Virus record (IMG/VR): IMGVR_UViG_3300021138_000093
Coordinates: 1-36,108 of that record
Length of the DNA: 36,108 nucleotides
Strand: one strand, 5' to 3'
Source of the DNA: a virus
Both the position numbers and the translations under genes were made by a program. This document shows, in pieces, positions 22,201 through 29,957 of this stretch; position 1 is the first letter of the stretch; every line of letters begins with the position of its first letter. The notes beneath the pieces were generated by a model that was given only the letters and a program-made list of their open reading frames with translations, was not told the DNA's origin and did not search any database.

Positions 22201-23045
22201 AGCGTGTATCCGTCGTTCCAAGTAATCGACGTGACTACCGCGGAGCCGCCAGTAGTGGTCAAGGTCACCGTGTTATTGCCGGGCTTGATTGTGGGCCACG
22301 TCGACCCGGCTTGTCGGGATTTGATGGCACGTACGGGGGCTGCCGAGCCTTGTTGAACCTGAACGTCTTCAAAGCCTGGTCGCGTAGTAATCGAGATCGT
22401 CCCGCTGTCGGTTAGCGAGAGACCGGTCAGGTTGAAGTAATCAACCGAGCCGTCTTCGTGGGCAATCGACAAATTCAGGGCGCTCACAGCGCCCGTCGTG
22501 GCAAGTTCGATGGAAGGGTAGCTAAGAACGTTGCCGTTTGAGGTCGGTCCCGAGCTTTGCGACGGGTCCCAAGTGGTCGGTACCACGTTGCTTGCAAATG
22601 GTTGGCCAGCTACGAACGCGATCTCATAGCCAATCTGAAACCCGCCCATCGGGGTCGGCTTCAAGCTCTGCACGACGCCTTGTAGCTCGAGGGTCAGGGT
22701 GGACTGGTAGGCGGGGAACGGCACGAACTGCAAGTGGATCACGTCGGTAAGTGGGTCACCGCAGATTTGCGAGAGCTGCTGCCAGAGCTGGTTTGCGTTG
22801 TCGATTGACGAGCCGATAATCGTGCCCGTGATCTTTACGTCGCGAATGTCGGGGTGGCCGCTGGCAACGATGCCACCGGCAAAGGTGGGCATTTTCTGGC
22901 GACGAACGACGAGTGGAGCTGGAGAAATGTCGAGCGTGTCAAGTGTGTAGCCAGTGAACGAGCCTTGGCCGTCGAATGAGACTTTGCCCAAAAATGCCTT
23001 CGTCGTGAGGTCGGGGGCAATAATTGCGAGTTGAGAAAGGATCAT
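22197..23045 (-). CDS. Distal tail (Dit)-like protein (282 aa)
   Basis: Lies directly after the tape measure (4-nt ATGA overlaps on both sides), the position of Dit in siphoviruses. N-terminal segment LGKVSFDGQGSFTGYTLDT plus strands with VKITGTIIGS and LTLELQGVVQSL fits the Dit ring domain; the C-terminus is a beta-rich Gly/Thr domain. It would form the hexameric ring joining the tail tube to the tip. Confidence 0.72.
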   Translation of the reverse strand: MILSQLAIIAPDLTTKAFLGKVSFDGQGSFTGYTLDTLDISPAPLVVRRQKMPTFAGGIVASGHPDIRDVKITGTIIGSSIDNANQLWQQLSQICGDPLTDVIHLQFVPFPAYQSTLTLELQGVVQSLKPTPMGGFQIGYEIAFVAGQPFASNVVPTTWDPSQSSGPTSNGNVLSYPSIELATTGAVSALNLSIAHEDGSVDYFNLTGLSLTDSGTISITTRPGFEDVQVQQGSAAPVRAIKSRQAGSTWPTIKPGNNTVTLTTTGGSAVVTSITWNDGYTL

Positions 23046-25225
23046 GCGGGCACCCTCGTGGTTCGTGTGTACTTGGACGCGGCGTCGCGACTAAGGCGGT
23101 CGAGCTCGCGGGCCAGCGACTGTGCGTCGAGGTTCTGAGCGTTGTGGACCGTGATGTTGAACGTATTGCTGCCAACCATGCCGCCTACCGTTGGCGCCAA
23201 CGCCGAGACATAACCGGCTCGCTTGGAGTGAGGCACTACGTCTTCAGGTTCGCCACCCTCGGCAAGTTGAACGATGCGGCCGGTTGGGTAAACGGTGCCG
23301 CCAGTGGCCATTTGGTTCATTCCGAACTTCTGCATAAGCCAGGACGTGCCGCCGTAGGCAAGTCCACCAGCGAGACCAACAAGGGCACCTTCTGGGCCAC
23401 CGATACCAAAACCCAGAGCCGCACCACCAAGCGCGTCTTTCAGGACGCTCCCACCACCGACGTGGTTGTGGGCCTGGTCCATTACTCCCGAGGCCAGTAG
23501 TCCGGCACCTAAAAGACCAGACCCCACGCGAGCGACGGGTGACGACATGATCCCAGCAAGTCCACCCATACGCCCACCGGCCTCTGATGCAGCAAGCTCT
23601 GCTTGAGCAGTGGCGTCCGCTTGCGCGGCACCGGCGTTTGTCACTTGTTCGGCGGTAAGTCCGGCAAGGGCAGTCCCTTCACCAACAGCGGCTCCGGTTG
23701 CGGCCTCTTCTGCGGCTGCATCGGCAGTTTGAGCGCCCGCGTCTACCGCTGCGGCGTCAGCGGCGGCGACTGACGTGCTCGTTTGTGCTTCTTTGGCAGC
23801 GGCATTGTTCTTCGAGGACGCTGTGTCAGCGTCCTGGGCCACGGTGTTTCCGGTGATCTTGTTCTTGGCCCAGTCGAACGCGTTCCCGATGTCCGTGATG
23901 ATCGTCTTCATTGACGTGTAGCCGTCTTTGAGAGCCTTGACCGCAGTGCCCATTTTGGTCAGTGCAAGGGTGCCGAGCGTTGTGTAGACGATGGTGCTCT
24001 GCAGCCACTTGGGTGAGTCGGTGAAAAGCTTCATCATGCTCTGCAACGGACCCATCACGTCTTTGAGGACGGGCAAAAGCGTTCCGCCGAGGTTCTCCTC
24101 GAAGTTGGCAAACGCGGCCTTAGTCTTGGCGAGCTGTTCCGCCGATCCATTTTGGTTCTTGTTGAAGAAGTCGTTGTACTGGTTCGTCTGGTCGAGAACG
24201 AGGTTGTAGGCAGCTTGCGCCTTTTGAGCCTGAGTCAGTGCCGGGACCTTGCCCTGAACTGCTTTGGCGTAGTCGGCCTCGTTCTTTGTGATGCGTGCCT
24301 GAATGACCGCAACTTCTGAAGAGTTAGCGCCGTACTTGACGATGGCTTTGGTCAGGTCCTCTTGCAGCATGGCGTGTTCGGCTTGGAGCAGGTTGGCCTT
24401 TGTTTGGTCACCCGAGTACTTGACGAGGCCGAGGCGCAGCGCTTCTTGCTGCAGGGTCGTGTTGTTGATGATGACGCCGTATTGGGCGAGCGCTCGGGCT
24501 GGCTTGCCCGCAACCGCGGCGGACATGGCGGTCACGAGGTCGGCCTGGCGGCTTTGGATCTCGGCCAGGCTTCCACCGGCGGCGTAGGCAATGTCGTTCG
24601 AACGCTTGATCAGGTTCTCGGACATCGTGGCGGCTTGTTCTTGACTAACCCCCATCACCTGGTGAACGATGTTGCCGACGTGGTTGGTCTGTTGCAAAGC
24701 GAGGTCGTTTGCGAGGCCCATTGTGTTGGCGGCGCCTTCTGCGAACTTCTTAACGCTTTCGGCGGCCTTGCCAAAGACGATCTCAGCAGTCTGGGCTGAT
24801 GCCTCGGCGGACATGGCAGCTTCGACGCCCTTAAATGCAACGAAAGCACTACCCATTCCGACGAGCGAGGTCATAGCCGAGTGAGCCTTGCCGACGGATG
24901 CCAAAGCGCCTTCGCTCTTGGCGGCGGCCATCTCTGACGACTTCTTGGTCGCGGCTACGGTTTCTTCGCCAGCTTTAGCGACACCGGGGGCCACGCCAGC
25001 GGCGTAGGCGTCTCCAGCTTTGGCACCGGCCTCACCCGCAGAGGCGACTGATCCGTCAAACGCCGTCGCCGTGCTGTCAGTGATCTCCGCGCTGGCGGTC
25101 TTTGAGAACTCTGCCGAGAACTCGTCGGCGGCATTGGTAGCCGCTTCCTTGACCTGGGCCTGCATCGCGGCAACGTCAAGCTCGGGGCGTATCTTCAAGA
25201 TCGCCTGCATCAAGCTTTCGGCCAC
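23042..25225 (-). CDS. Tail tape measure protein (727 aa)
   Basis: GTG 25225 with GGAGGACTGAC upstream is chosen; ATG 25210 is an alternative. A long Ala/Lys/Glu/Gln-rich helical N-terminus is followed by a hydrophobic region, low-complexity alanine runs (about 490-540), then Gly-rich membrane-like segments near 560-645 and a beta-type C-terminus. Composition, length and position after the frameshifting chaperone genes identify it. It sets tail length and assists DNA entry. Short for the class, implying a short tail. Confidence 0.88.
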   Translation of the reverse strand: MAESLMQAILKIRPELDVAAMQAQVKEAATNAADEFSAEFSKTASAEITDSTATAFDGSVASAGEAGAKAGDAYAAGVAPGVAKAGEETVAATKKSSEMAAAKSEGALASVGKAHSAMTSLVGMGSAFVAFKGVEAAMSAEASAQTAEIVFGKAAESVKKFAEGAANTMGLANDLALQQTNHVGNIVHQVMGVSQEQAATMSENLIKRSNDIAYAAGGSLAEIQSRQADLVTAMSAAVAGKPARALAQYGVIINNTTLQQEALRLGLVKYSGDQTKANLLQAEHAMLQEDLTKAIVKYGANSSEVAVIQARITKNEADYAKAVQGKVPALTQAQKAQAAYNLVLDQTNQYNDFFNKNQNGSAEQLAKTKAAFANFEENLGGTLLPVLKDVMGPLQSMMKLFTDSPKWLQSTIVYTTLGTLALTKMGTAVKALKDGYTSMKTIITDIGNAFDWAKNKITGNTVAQDADTASSKNNAAAKEAQTSTSVAAADAAAVDAGAQTADAAAEEAATGAAVGEGTALAGLTAEQVTNAGAAQADATAQAELAASEAGGRMGGLAGIMSSPVARVGSGLLGAGLLASGVMDQAHNHVGGGSVLKDALGGAALGFGIGGPEGALVGLAGGLAYGGTSWLMQKFGMNQMATGGTVYPTGRIVQLAEGGEPEDVVPHSKRAGYVSALAPTVGGMVGSNTFNITVHNAQNLDAQSLARELDRLSRDAASKYTRTTRVPA

Positions 25226-25226
25226 G

Positions 25227-25532
25227 TCAGTCCTCCACAACAATCACGCGGCCCTTGTGACGTTCCAAACCACGCAAGAGCTCGTCCGTAGACTTTGGCC
25301 GCTCTTCTTCCCTCTTGACCGTTGCTGAAATGAATACCTCGCGCACCCGTGCTTCTCGGGTTAGGCCCGCGATCAGCTCAACGAACTCAACGGCGGGCAA
25401 GCTTGGTAAATCGTCACGCGTGACGCCGTACTCCCTGCGAAGGTCAGCCCGAGCGAGCGCTGGTGACGCCTCGTAAATACCGACAACGAAGAGCGCGTAG
25501 TAGAGGTGCCAGCACTCGATCAGGCAGCGGCT
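25227..25532 (-). CDS. Tail assembly chaperone, frameshift extension (T part)
   Basis: This frame has no good start of its own; it continues the gene at 25936 after a -1 slip at 25532-25538. The extension adds 101 residues (helical, RADLRREYGVTRDDLPSLPAVEFVELIAGL) to 135 of the G part, giving about 236 residues. In lambda the analogous GT protein wraps the tape measure during tail assembly. It ends just before the tape-measure GTG, as expected. Confidence 0.8.
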   Translation of the reverse strand, partial: SRCLIECWHLYYALFVVGIYEASPALARADLRREYGVTRDDLPSLPAVEFVELIAGLTREARVREVFISATVKREEERPKSTDELLRGLERHKGRVIVVED

Positions 25533-25936
25533 TTTGGGTCCGGCACGGTCTCTCCAAATCCAAGCGTGGCCAAAGCATCGGCACAAAACGACATGAATGC
25601 GGCGGTGTCCACGGTGGGGTCTTTGGCAATAGCCATGACCAACTCGTTGCCGAACACGGCACCGGCCAGCTCCACCACTACCTCGATGTCGCCTTCGATC
25701 AATCGCCGGGGCAAGTCCGCCACAGCGTCGGGGCCGAGGTTCTTGTAGATGGCGAGAATGTCATTCGTCGAAAGCGACGCCACGATTTCGTAAGTCTTCG
25801 GGATGCGCTCACCAGCGGCATTGAGGTCGTAGACGATCTCTTGCCCGGCCTCGGTCTTTTCGAGGTGGTGATGCCACCCAATGCAGACGGTTTCCGTTAG
25901 CTGCTTGGGTGGCTCACTCGTGTTGTAGTTCTTCAT
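25520..25936 (-). CDS. Tail assembly chaperone (G part, 138 aa)
   Basis: ATG 25936 with GGAGGACGCC upstream. A helical, acidic product lies between the major tail protein and tape measure, matching the lambda G position. Its C-terminal codons CCA AAA sit in a classic slippery heptamer, and the overlapping -1 frame stays open for 101 codons. Most ribosomes should end at 25520; a minority make the GT fusion. Confidence 0.82.
   Translation of the reverse strand: MKNYNTSEPPKQLTETVCIGWHHHLEKTEAGQEIVYDLNAAGERIPKTYEIVASLSTNDILAIYKNLGPDAVADLPRRLIEGDIEVVVELAGAVFGNELVMAIAKDPTVDTAAFMSFCADALATLGFGETVPDPKAAA
25532..25538 (-). other. Programmed -1 ribosomal frameshift site
   Basis: Reverse strand reads C CCA AAA in the zero frame (X XXY YYZ). 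A -1 slip gives CCC AAA and enters the 25227 frame exactly. The site lies 12 nt before the zero-frame stop. Confidence 0.8.
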
Positions 25937-25967
25937 GGCGTCCTCCGCGTTGGACTATTTGGATTGA

Positions 25968-26534
25968 TTAAGCAGCTGGCTTGGTGACGTAGACCGTGTA
26001 GCCACCGACAGGGCCCGAGTCCGAAGGCGTCAAGATTTCAAACTCAACGGCAACTTCGGTGTACTTGGTGTTGTCGAAGCTCAAGGTCTGCGCAGCCGAG
26101 TAAATAACGCGCTCGGCAACAAGGGCCACCGACTGGCCGCCAGGCCAGGGGCCGACAACCACGAGGCTGAACTTGGGAGCAGGTCCGATACCGGCAGGGG
26201 CGAACGAGTCGGCGTTGGTGCCGGTCGTCATCGTGCCACGGATCAAGTCCGAAAGGCGGGCCTCGGTCACTTCACGCAGCGTCGTTTTAACGGTGGTGGC
26301 AATGGCCGAGATCGAGGCGTCGAGGTCGCGAGCCTGCTGCTGGCTGGTGGCCTTAACCCAGGTAGGCGTGTCCACAATGTCCACGGCGGCAGTGGTCTCA
26401 CCCACCGAGCTCCAGCCCGAAAGGGTGCCAGCCATCAAAGAGGCGAGGTCGGCGGCAGCGGGCAGTGCCGTGCCGTAGGGGGCGACGTAGATGTGGCCGG
26501 GGCCCTGGATGAGGTTGTCTACTGACGAGGACAC
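25968..26534 (-). CDS. Major tail tube protein (188 aa)
   Basis: GTG 26534 with AAGGAG 8 nt upstream. N-terminus GPGHIYVAPYGTALP is typical of siphovirus tail tube proteins; the rest is a beta-barrel-like Val/Thr-rich sequence (EVAVEFEILTPSDSG near the end). Located between the tail terminator and chaperone genes. It polymerises into the tube. Preceded by a late motif 30 nt upstream, in line with high expression. Confidence 0.85.
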   Translation of the reverse strand: MSSSVDNLIQGPGHIYVAPYGTALPAAADLASLMAGTLSGWSSVGETTAAVDIVDTPTWVKATSQQQARDLDASISAIATTVKTTLREVTEARLSDLIRGTMTTGTNADSFAPAGIGPAPKFSLVVVGPWPGGQSVALVAERVIYSAAQTLSFDNTKYTEVAVEFEILTPSDSGPVGGYTVYVTKPAA

Positions 26535-26564
26535 GGGTTAGCTCCTTGTGTTGGGATTGGTGGT

Positions 26565-26575
26565 GACGGTTGCTG
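26565..26575 (-). promoter_or_regulatory. Late promoter-like motif before the major tail protein
   Basis: CAGCAACCGTC follows the TAG of the upstream gene without a gap and lies 30 nt before GTG 26534. Confidence 0.65.
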
Positions 26576-27013
26576 CTACTGCTGGCGGTTCCAGATTTGG
26601 ATCTGGGCATTGATGAGGACCCGGGCAAAGTTGCCAGGATCGACGCTTTGGGTGACGCTCAAGACGCGGGCGGCGACGATCTCGGCGCTGTTGTCCACAA
26701 AGTGCGTCGTATCTAACGTGGCCAACAAACGGGAAACTTGCTGGGCAAGCGACCACGCAGCCACGTTGTCGGGCAAGTCGTCCAGTTCGGAGCCACGTCG
26801 ACCAGCCAGGCAGTAAATGGGAACTGTCCACCGCTCGTAGGCGTCTACGTTGCGCGAGGGCGTCGTGGTGGGGCCGCCACCGACAGGGCCGATCACGATT
26901 GCGGGAAATCCGGCGTCGGGCTGCAAGATCGTCGAAATGCGGCCTTCGGTAGTCGCTGCAATGTTGGCGTCAGAGTTGAGCCAAGTGACCATGAGTTGCG
27001 GAATGGCGATCAC
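26576..27013 (-). CDS. Tail terminator-like protein (145 aa)
   Basis: GTG 27013 overlaps the preceding stop (GTGA). Mixed alpha/beta product: WLNSDANIAATTEGRISTILQPDAGFPAIVIGPVGGG, later AWSLAQQVSRLLATL, and a C-terminal strand. The length, fold pattern and position before the major tail gene fit the tail terminator/completion family that caps the tube. Confidence 0.7.
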   Translation of the reverse strand: MIAIPQLMVTWLNSDANIAATTEGRISTILQPDAGFPAIVIGPVGGGPTTTPSRNVDAYERWTVPIYCLAGRRGSELDDLPDNVAAWSLAQQVSRLLATLDTTHFVDNSAEIVAARVLSVTQSVDPGNFARVLINAQIQIWNRQQ

Positions 27014-27438
27014 TTCTTGCCTCCATCTTTGGCCCACTCAATCCATTCAGGGGCCACGGTGTATTCGACGCCGAGCTCTTCGAGAGCCTTTTCGTAGGGT
27101 CGGGTTGGGTGTGGCTTTACCTCGTGATCGGGCTCCCAACGCGGGTAGTCCTCGCGAACGGTTAGACCGTTTGGGTCCTCGTGGCCGTACCAGTTGAGAG
27201 CGGCCTGGGCTACTGGGTTGTTGTCCTCGGCGCCCGATCCGAGGGTGGCTTCGGCACCCGTCGTCGTTTCGCTGACCGCGTATTGCATCGAGTCGTAAAG
27301 CTCGCCCGTAAAGACACCCGTGTAGGTGCGAGCTGCGGCGTTGATCGACGTAGACACCTGGGTCAGAACATCGACCATCTCACGGCCGTTCAGAAGATTC
27401 GAGAGCACCGCGTCGTCCACCGTGACTTTGATTTCCAT
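27010..27438 (-). CDS. HK97 gp10-like neck protein (142 aa)
   Basis: ATG 27438 overlaps the preceding stop (ATGA). Helical start with REMVDVLTQVSTSINAAARTYTGVFTGELYDSM, then ALNWYGHEDPN and PTRPYEKALEE near the C-terminus: the common pattern of HK97 gp10 head-tail connectors ('tight turn, TGxLxxS ... RPF'). It lies between the stopper and the tail terminator. Confidence 0.75.
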   Translation of the reverse strand: MEIKVTVDDAVLSNLLNGREMVDVLTQVSTSINAAARTYTGVFTGELYDSMQYAVSETTTGAEATLGSGAEDNNPVAQAALNWYGHEDPNGLTVREDYPRWEPDHEVKPHPTRPYEKALEELGVEYTVAPEWIEWAKDGGKK

Positions 27439-27764
27439 CACGCACCGGCCTTCGTCAGCGTGCAAGAGATGTGGTGAATGGCGCCGGTTGGTCCACGACG
27501 AACTGCGACGCTTTCGACGCGGTAGTTCGTGCCCGCGTCGTCTTGAATAACGCACTTGTGGTCGACGACCGTGGCGGCAGGTAGAAAGGCTTGCCACTGC
27601 TCAACGGTTTGCCAAGTGCCGTTCACGTACTCCTGGGCGTTCTTTTGGTGAAGGTTGCCGACAACGGCGTCGGTGACTTCGTAGGTCGTGACAGGAACGC
27701 CCTCGGCGTCGCGGTCGCCGACGGTGGGCGTCAATACCTTGAGTGCTTGGTTGGCGCCGATCAT
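27438..27764 (-). CDS. Head-tail stopper-like protein (108 aa)
   Basis: ATG 27764 overlaps the adaptor stop (ATGA). Small beta protein: VLTPTVGDRDAEGVPVTTYEVTDAVVG, then FLPAATVVDHKCVIQDDAGTNYRVESV, typical of head-closure/stopper proteins. Position in the connector series supports this. Confidence 0.7.
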   Translation of the reverse strand: MIGANQALKVLTPTVGDRDAEGVPVTTYEVTDAVVGNLHQKNAQEYVNGTWQTVEQWQAFLPAATVVDHKCVIQDDAGTNYRVESVAVRRGPTGAIHHISCTLTKAGA

Positions 27765-28492
27765 TTGCGCAACCGCCGGTACGGGGCGGCGAGGGTGAGG
27801 CACTGGCCGCCGAGGTCTTGCGCCGCCTTGAGCTTGCGAGGAACTGGGTAGCCGTCGGGTCCGAGGATGGTGCCGGGCACGAGCGTGGCCGAGAACTCCC
27901 CAGCAATGTTCATCGACTGAATGCCCCGGGGCAGCGCCAAGTTCTCAGCGTTGGATTTGGTGTGGATGCCCCACGCGATTGCCTTCGCCAGTCCCACGGG
28001 CAAGTCGCTCGACAGCTGAAAGGTTGGGTTTGCTTGGACTTCGTTGTAGGGGGTGTAAAGGCCACCCGATCCGTAAGGCGTGTAGCCGCCGGTGTAGGTG
28101 ATGTCGATGCCCTGGACCAAGAAGTAATCGATCGAGTTGGCGTTGAGCCCGTCCGATGTGTAAGCCGCGCCAATGCCGCTGTCGATGCCGTAGTCCGTGA
28201 ATCCGGCTGGATTGACCGGTTCACTCGAGCCGCCGTAGAGGTCCCAGATCAGGTAGACGGCATCGTTGTCGAAACGCCAGCCAGCGGGAACAGTAGTGAT
28301 CGGGGTAGCCCGAGGGTAGAGCACGCCGTCTTTACTGATGGGGAAGATGTGCTCGTTGTAGCTCTGGCTGACGAGCCAGCGGCCAAGTACGTCTTCGAGT
28401 GACGAAACTACATAGTTGTGTAGCGCCTCGAAGTTGTCGGGCGCGGTCGAGCCGGTAAAGAGTTCGTAGTCTTCGGCGGAGATCAGGGTCAT
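27761..28492 (-). CDS. Head-tail adaptor-like protein (243 aa)
   Basis: ATG 28492, with GAGG 7 nt upstream. N-terminus MTLISAEDYELFTGSTAPDN plus the helix ALHNYVVSSLEDVLGRWL match the adaptor (gp6/gp15) fold; a Gly/Tyr-rich insertion in the middle (about 85-165) makes it longer than usual. First gene after the capsid terminator, preceded by a late motif 31 nt upstream. Confidence 0.72.
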   Translation of the reverse strand: MTLISAEDYELFTGSTAPDNFEALHNYVVSSLEDVLGRWLVSQSYNEHIFPISKDGVLYPRATPITTVPAGWRFDNDAVYLIWDLYGGSSEPVNPAGFTDYGIDSGIGAAYTSDGLNANSIDYFLVQGIDITYTGGYTPYGSGGLYTPYNEVQANPTFQLSSDLPVGLAKAIAWGIHTKSNAENLALPRGIQSMNIAGEFSATLVPGTILGPDGYPVPRKLKAAQDLGGQCLTLAAPYRRLRK

Positions 28493-28523
28493 TGCGCGCC
28501 TCGTAGATCGTGGGTTCTTGTTT

Positions 28524-28534
28524 GACCCTTGCTG
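28524..28534 (-). promoter_or_regulatory. Late promoter-like motif restarting transcription after the capsid terminator
   Basis: CAGCAAGGGTC directly follows the terminator T-run and lies 31 nt before ATG 28492. The same terminator-motif pairing occurs at 5205-5255. Confidence 0.7.
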
Positions 28535-28540
28535 CAAAGC

Positions 28541-28581
28541 CAAAAACCCCGGCCACCTCAAAGAGATGACCGGGGTTTGGC
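28541..28581 (-). terminator. Intrinsic terminator after the capsid gene
   Basis: Reverse strand: CCAAACCCCGG stem with CCGGGGTTTTTGG, loop about 17 nt, then TTTG. It ends the head operon. Confidence 0.85.
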
Positions 28582-28637
28582 TACCGCGGTGGAAGGCTGA
28601 CGACGGAAGCGCGGTCTTCCGTCGTCAGTGTTGGGCC

Positions 28638-29867
28638 TTAGGCAGGCAGGTGACCAGTGATCACGCAGAAAGCCTCGGGGCGGACGTTGGTCAGAGCCAC
28701 ACGGATCGAACCACGGAAGCGCACGGCGTCTTCCACGAAGTCGGTACCGACGTTCTCCGAAGCGGCCACAGTGATCTGCTGGCGGTTGACCAGCGAGACG
28801 TACTGCGACGAGCCGACGGCGATGCCGCCCCACTCCGAGTCGTCAGCGATGACCATCTGCGGGCACCATACGACGGGCAGGCCCCACAGCGTGAGCTGCT
28901 GGGTCGTGCTGGTCGGCTGGGCGAACAGGTAGGTACCGATCGTCGAAGTCGCGAGCGAGAGAGCCTCGATGAACGACGCCGAAGCCAAGATGTACGCGGC
29001 AGGCGTGAAGGTCTTCTGCACGGCAGTGATGCCCTGGCGGACGGCCTCGATCGCGTTGATGCGCGTCTGGTTCAGGTTGTTGGCGACAACTTCGTAGGTC
29101 AGCGACTGAGCGCGGCCCGAGCCGGTGACGAGCAGCGAGGGGATGCCGTTGGCCGTGTCGGTCGAAGCAACCATCTGAGCGATGAGGTTGTTCTTGATGC
29201 CGTACACGAGACGGTTCTCGATGATCGAAGCGAGCTGAGCCTGGTCGGCGAGCGTCGAGGTGTCAGTGCGGAAGACCGTACCGACCTTCGAAACCGTCTG
29301 CACGAGGCGGGTGAAGGTGATACCCGACTCGGTGTAAGCGGTGTAGTCAGCAGGCGAACCAGCGCGACGAGCGACAGGAGCCGTGTTGTCGGTGAAGCCG
29401 GTCTCAACGAACACGACCACGGTGTCGGACTGAGTGTTCGACTGTGGGATGTAGTTGAGCAGCGTCAGCGGGGCAACAGGCTTCAGCGCAATGTCGGTCA
29501 GGTAGTCCGGAGCGACGATGGGCGACGAGCCAGAGGCACCGTTCGGGTCGGTGAAGATGTCGAGGGCGTCACGAACATCCGAGATGTCGATAACGGCTTC
29601 GAACGACTTGTCACCGTTGAGAGCACGAGCGAAGACACCCGACTCGATGGCCTTGCGGGCAACGGTCGAACGCGTCGCAGGAGCGGCAGCGGGGACAATG
29701 GAGACAGCCGGGGTAGCGGCGTCAAGGGCGGCGAGCGCATTGAGCAGCGAAGTGCGGATGGACTCGGCGGCGTCGAGGGCGACGGTGTCGAGGGTCTCAG
29801 CACCACGAAGCTCGGCAGCGCGGGCGGCCACCTTGTTGAGCTCTGCGAGCAGTTGCTCACGGTTCAT
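28638..29867 (-). CDS. Major capsid protein, HK97 fold (409 aa)
   Basis: ATG 29867 with AAGGAG 8 nt upstream. Residues 1-100 are helical and Ala-rich (the scaffold-like delta domain removed by the protease). Then the HK97 body: IVAPDYLTDIALKPVAPLTLLNYIPQ, ESGITFTRLVQTVSKVGTVFRTD and a C-terminal QITVAASENVGTDFVEDAVRFRGSIRVALTNVRPEAF, the typical end strand. Downstream of the protease and followed by a terminator. The codons are strongly biased, so a long spurious frame appears on the opposite strand. Confidence 0.92.
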   Translation of the reverse strand: MNREQLLAELNKVAARAAELRGAETLDTVALDAAESIRTSLLNALAALDAATPAVSIVPAAAPATRSTVARKAIESGVFARALNGDKSFEAVIDISDVRDALDIFTDPNGASGSSPIVAPDYLTDIALKPVAPLTLLNYIPQSNTQSDTVVVFVETGFTDNTAPVARRAGSPADYTAYTESGITFTRLVQTVSKVGTVFRTDTSTLADQAQLASIIENRLVYGIKNNLIAQMVASTDTANGIPSLLVTGSGRAQSLTYEVVANNLNQTRINAIEAVRQGITAVQKTFTPAAYILASASFIEALSLATSTIGTYLFAQPTSTTQQLTLWGLPVVWCPQMVIADDSEWGGIAVGSSQYVSLVNRQQITVAASENVGTDFVEDAVRFRGSIRVALTNVRPEAFCVITGHLPA

Positions 29868-29892
29868 GGGATTTCTCCTTGGTCTTGGGGTT

Positions 29893-29903
29893 GACGGTTG
29901 TTT
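29893..29903 (-). promoter_or_regulatory. Late-motif variant before the capsid gene
   Basis: AAACAACCGTC, matching the consensus except at the first and third bases, 25 nt before ATG 29867 with AAGGAG between. A hairpin (29912-29942 region, CCGGCCA/TGGTCGG with one G-U) lies just upstream and may act like the terminator at 28541. Confidence 0.45.
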
Positions 29904-29957
29904 CGCCGCTGTGGTCACAACCGCCGACCACCTCACAAGATGGCCGGTTTGTTGCGG

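Noticed and set aside
25413-25424. GTCACGCGTGAC palindrome inside the tail chaperone frame
   Set aside because: It lies in coding sequence away from any start, so it is probably a chance or inactive copy of the operator.
28518-29894. Long forward open frame (458 codons) opposite the capsid gene
   Set aside because: It is the antisense of a highly biased capsid coding sequence, has arginine/glycine-rich low-complexity translation and no family match.
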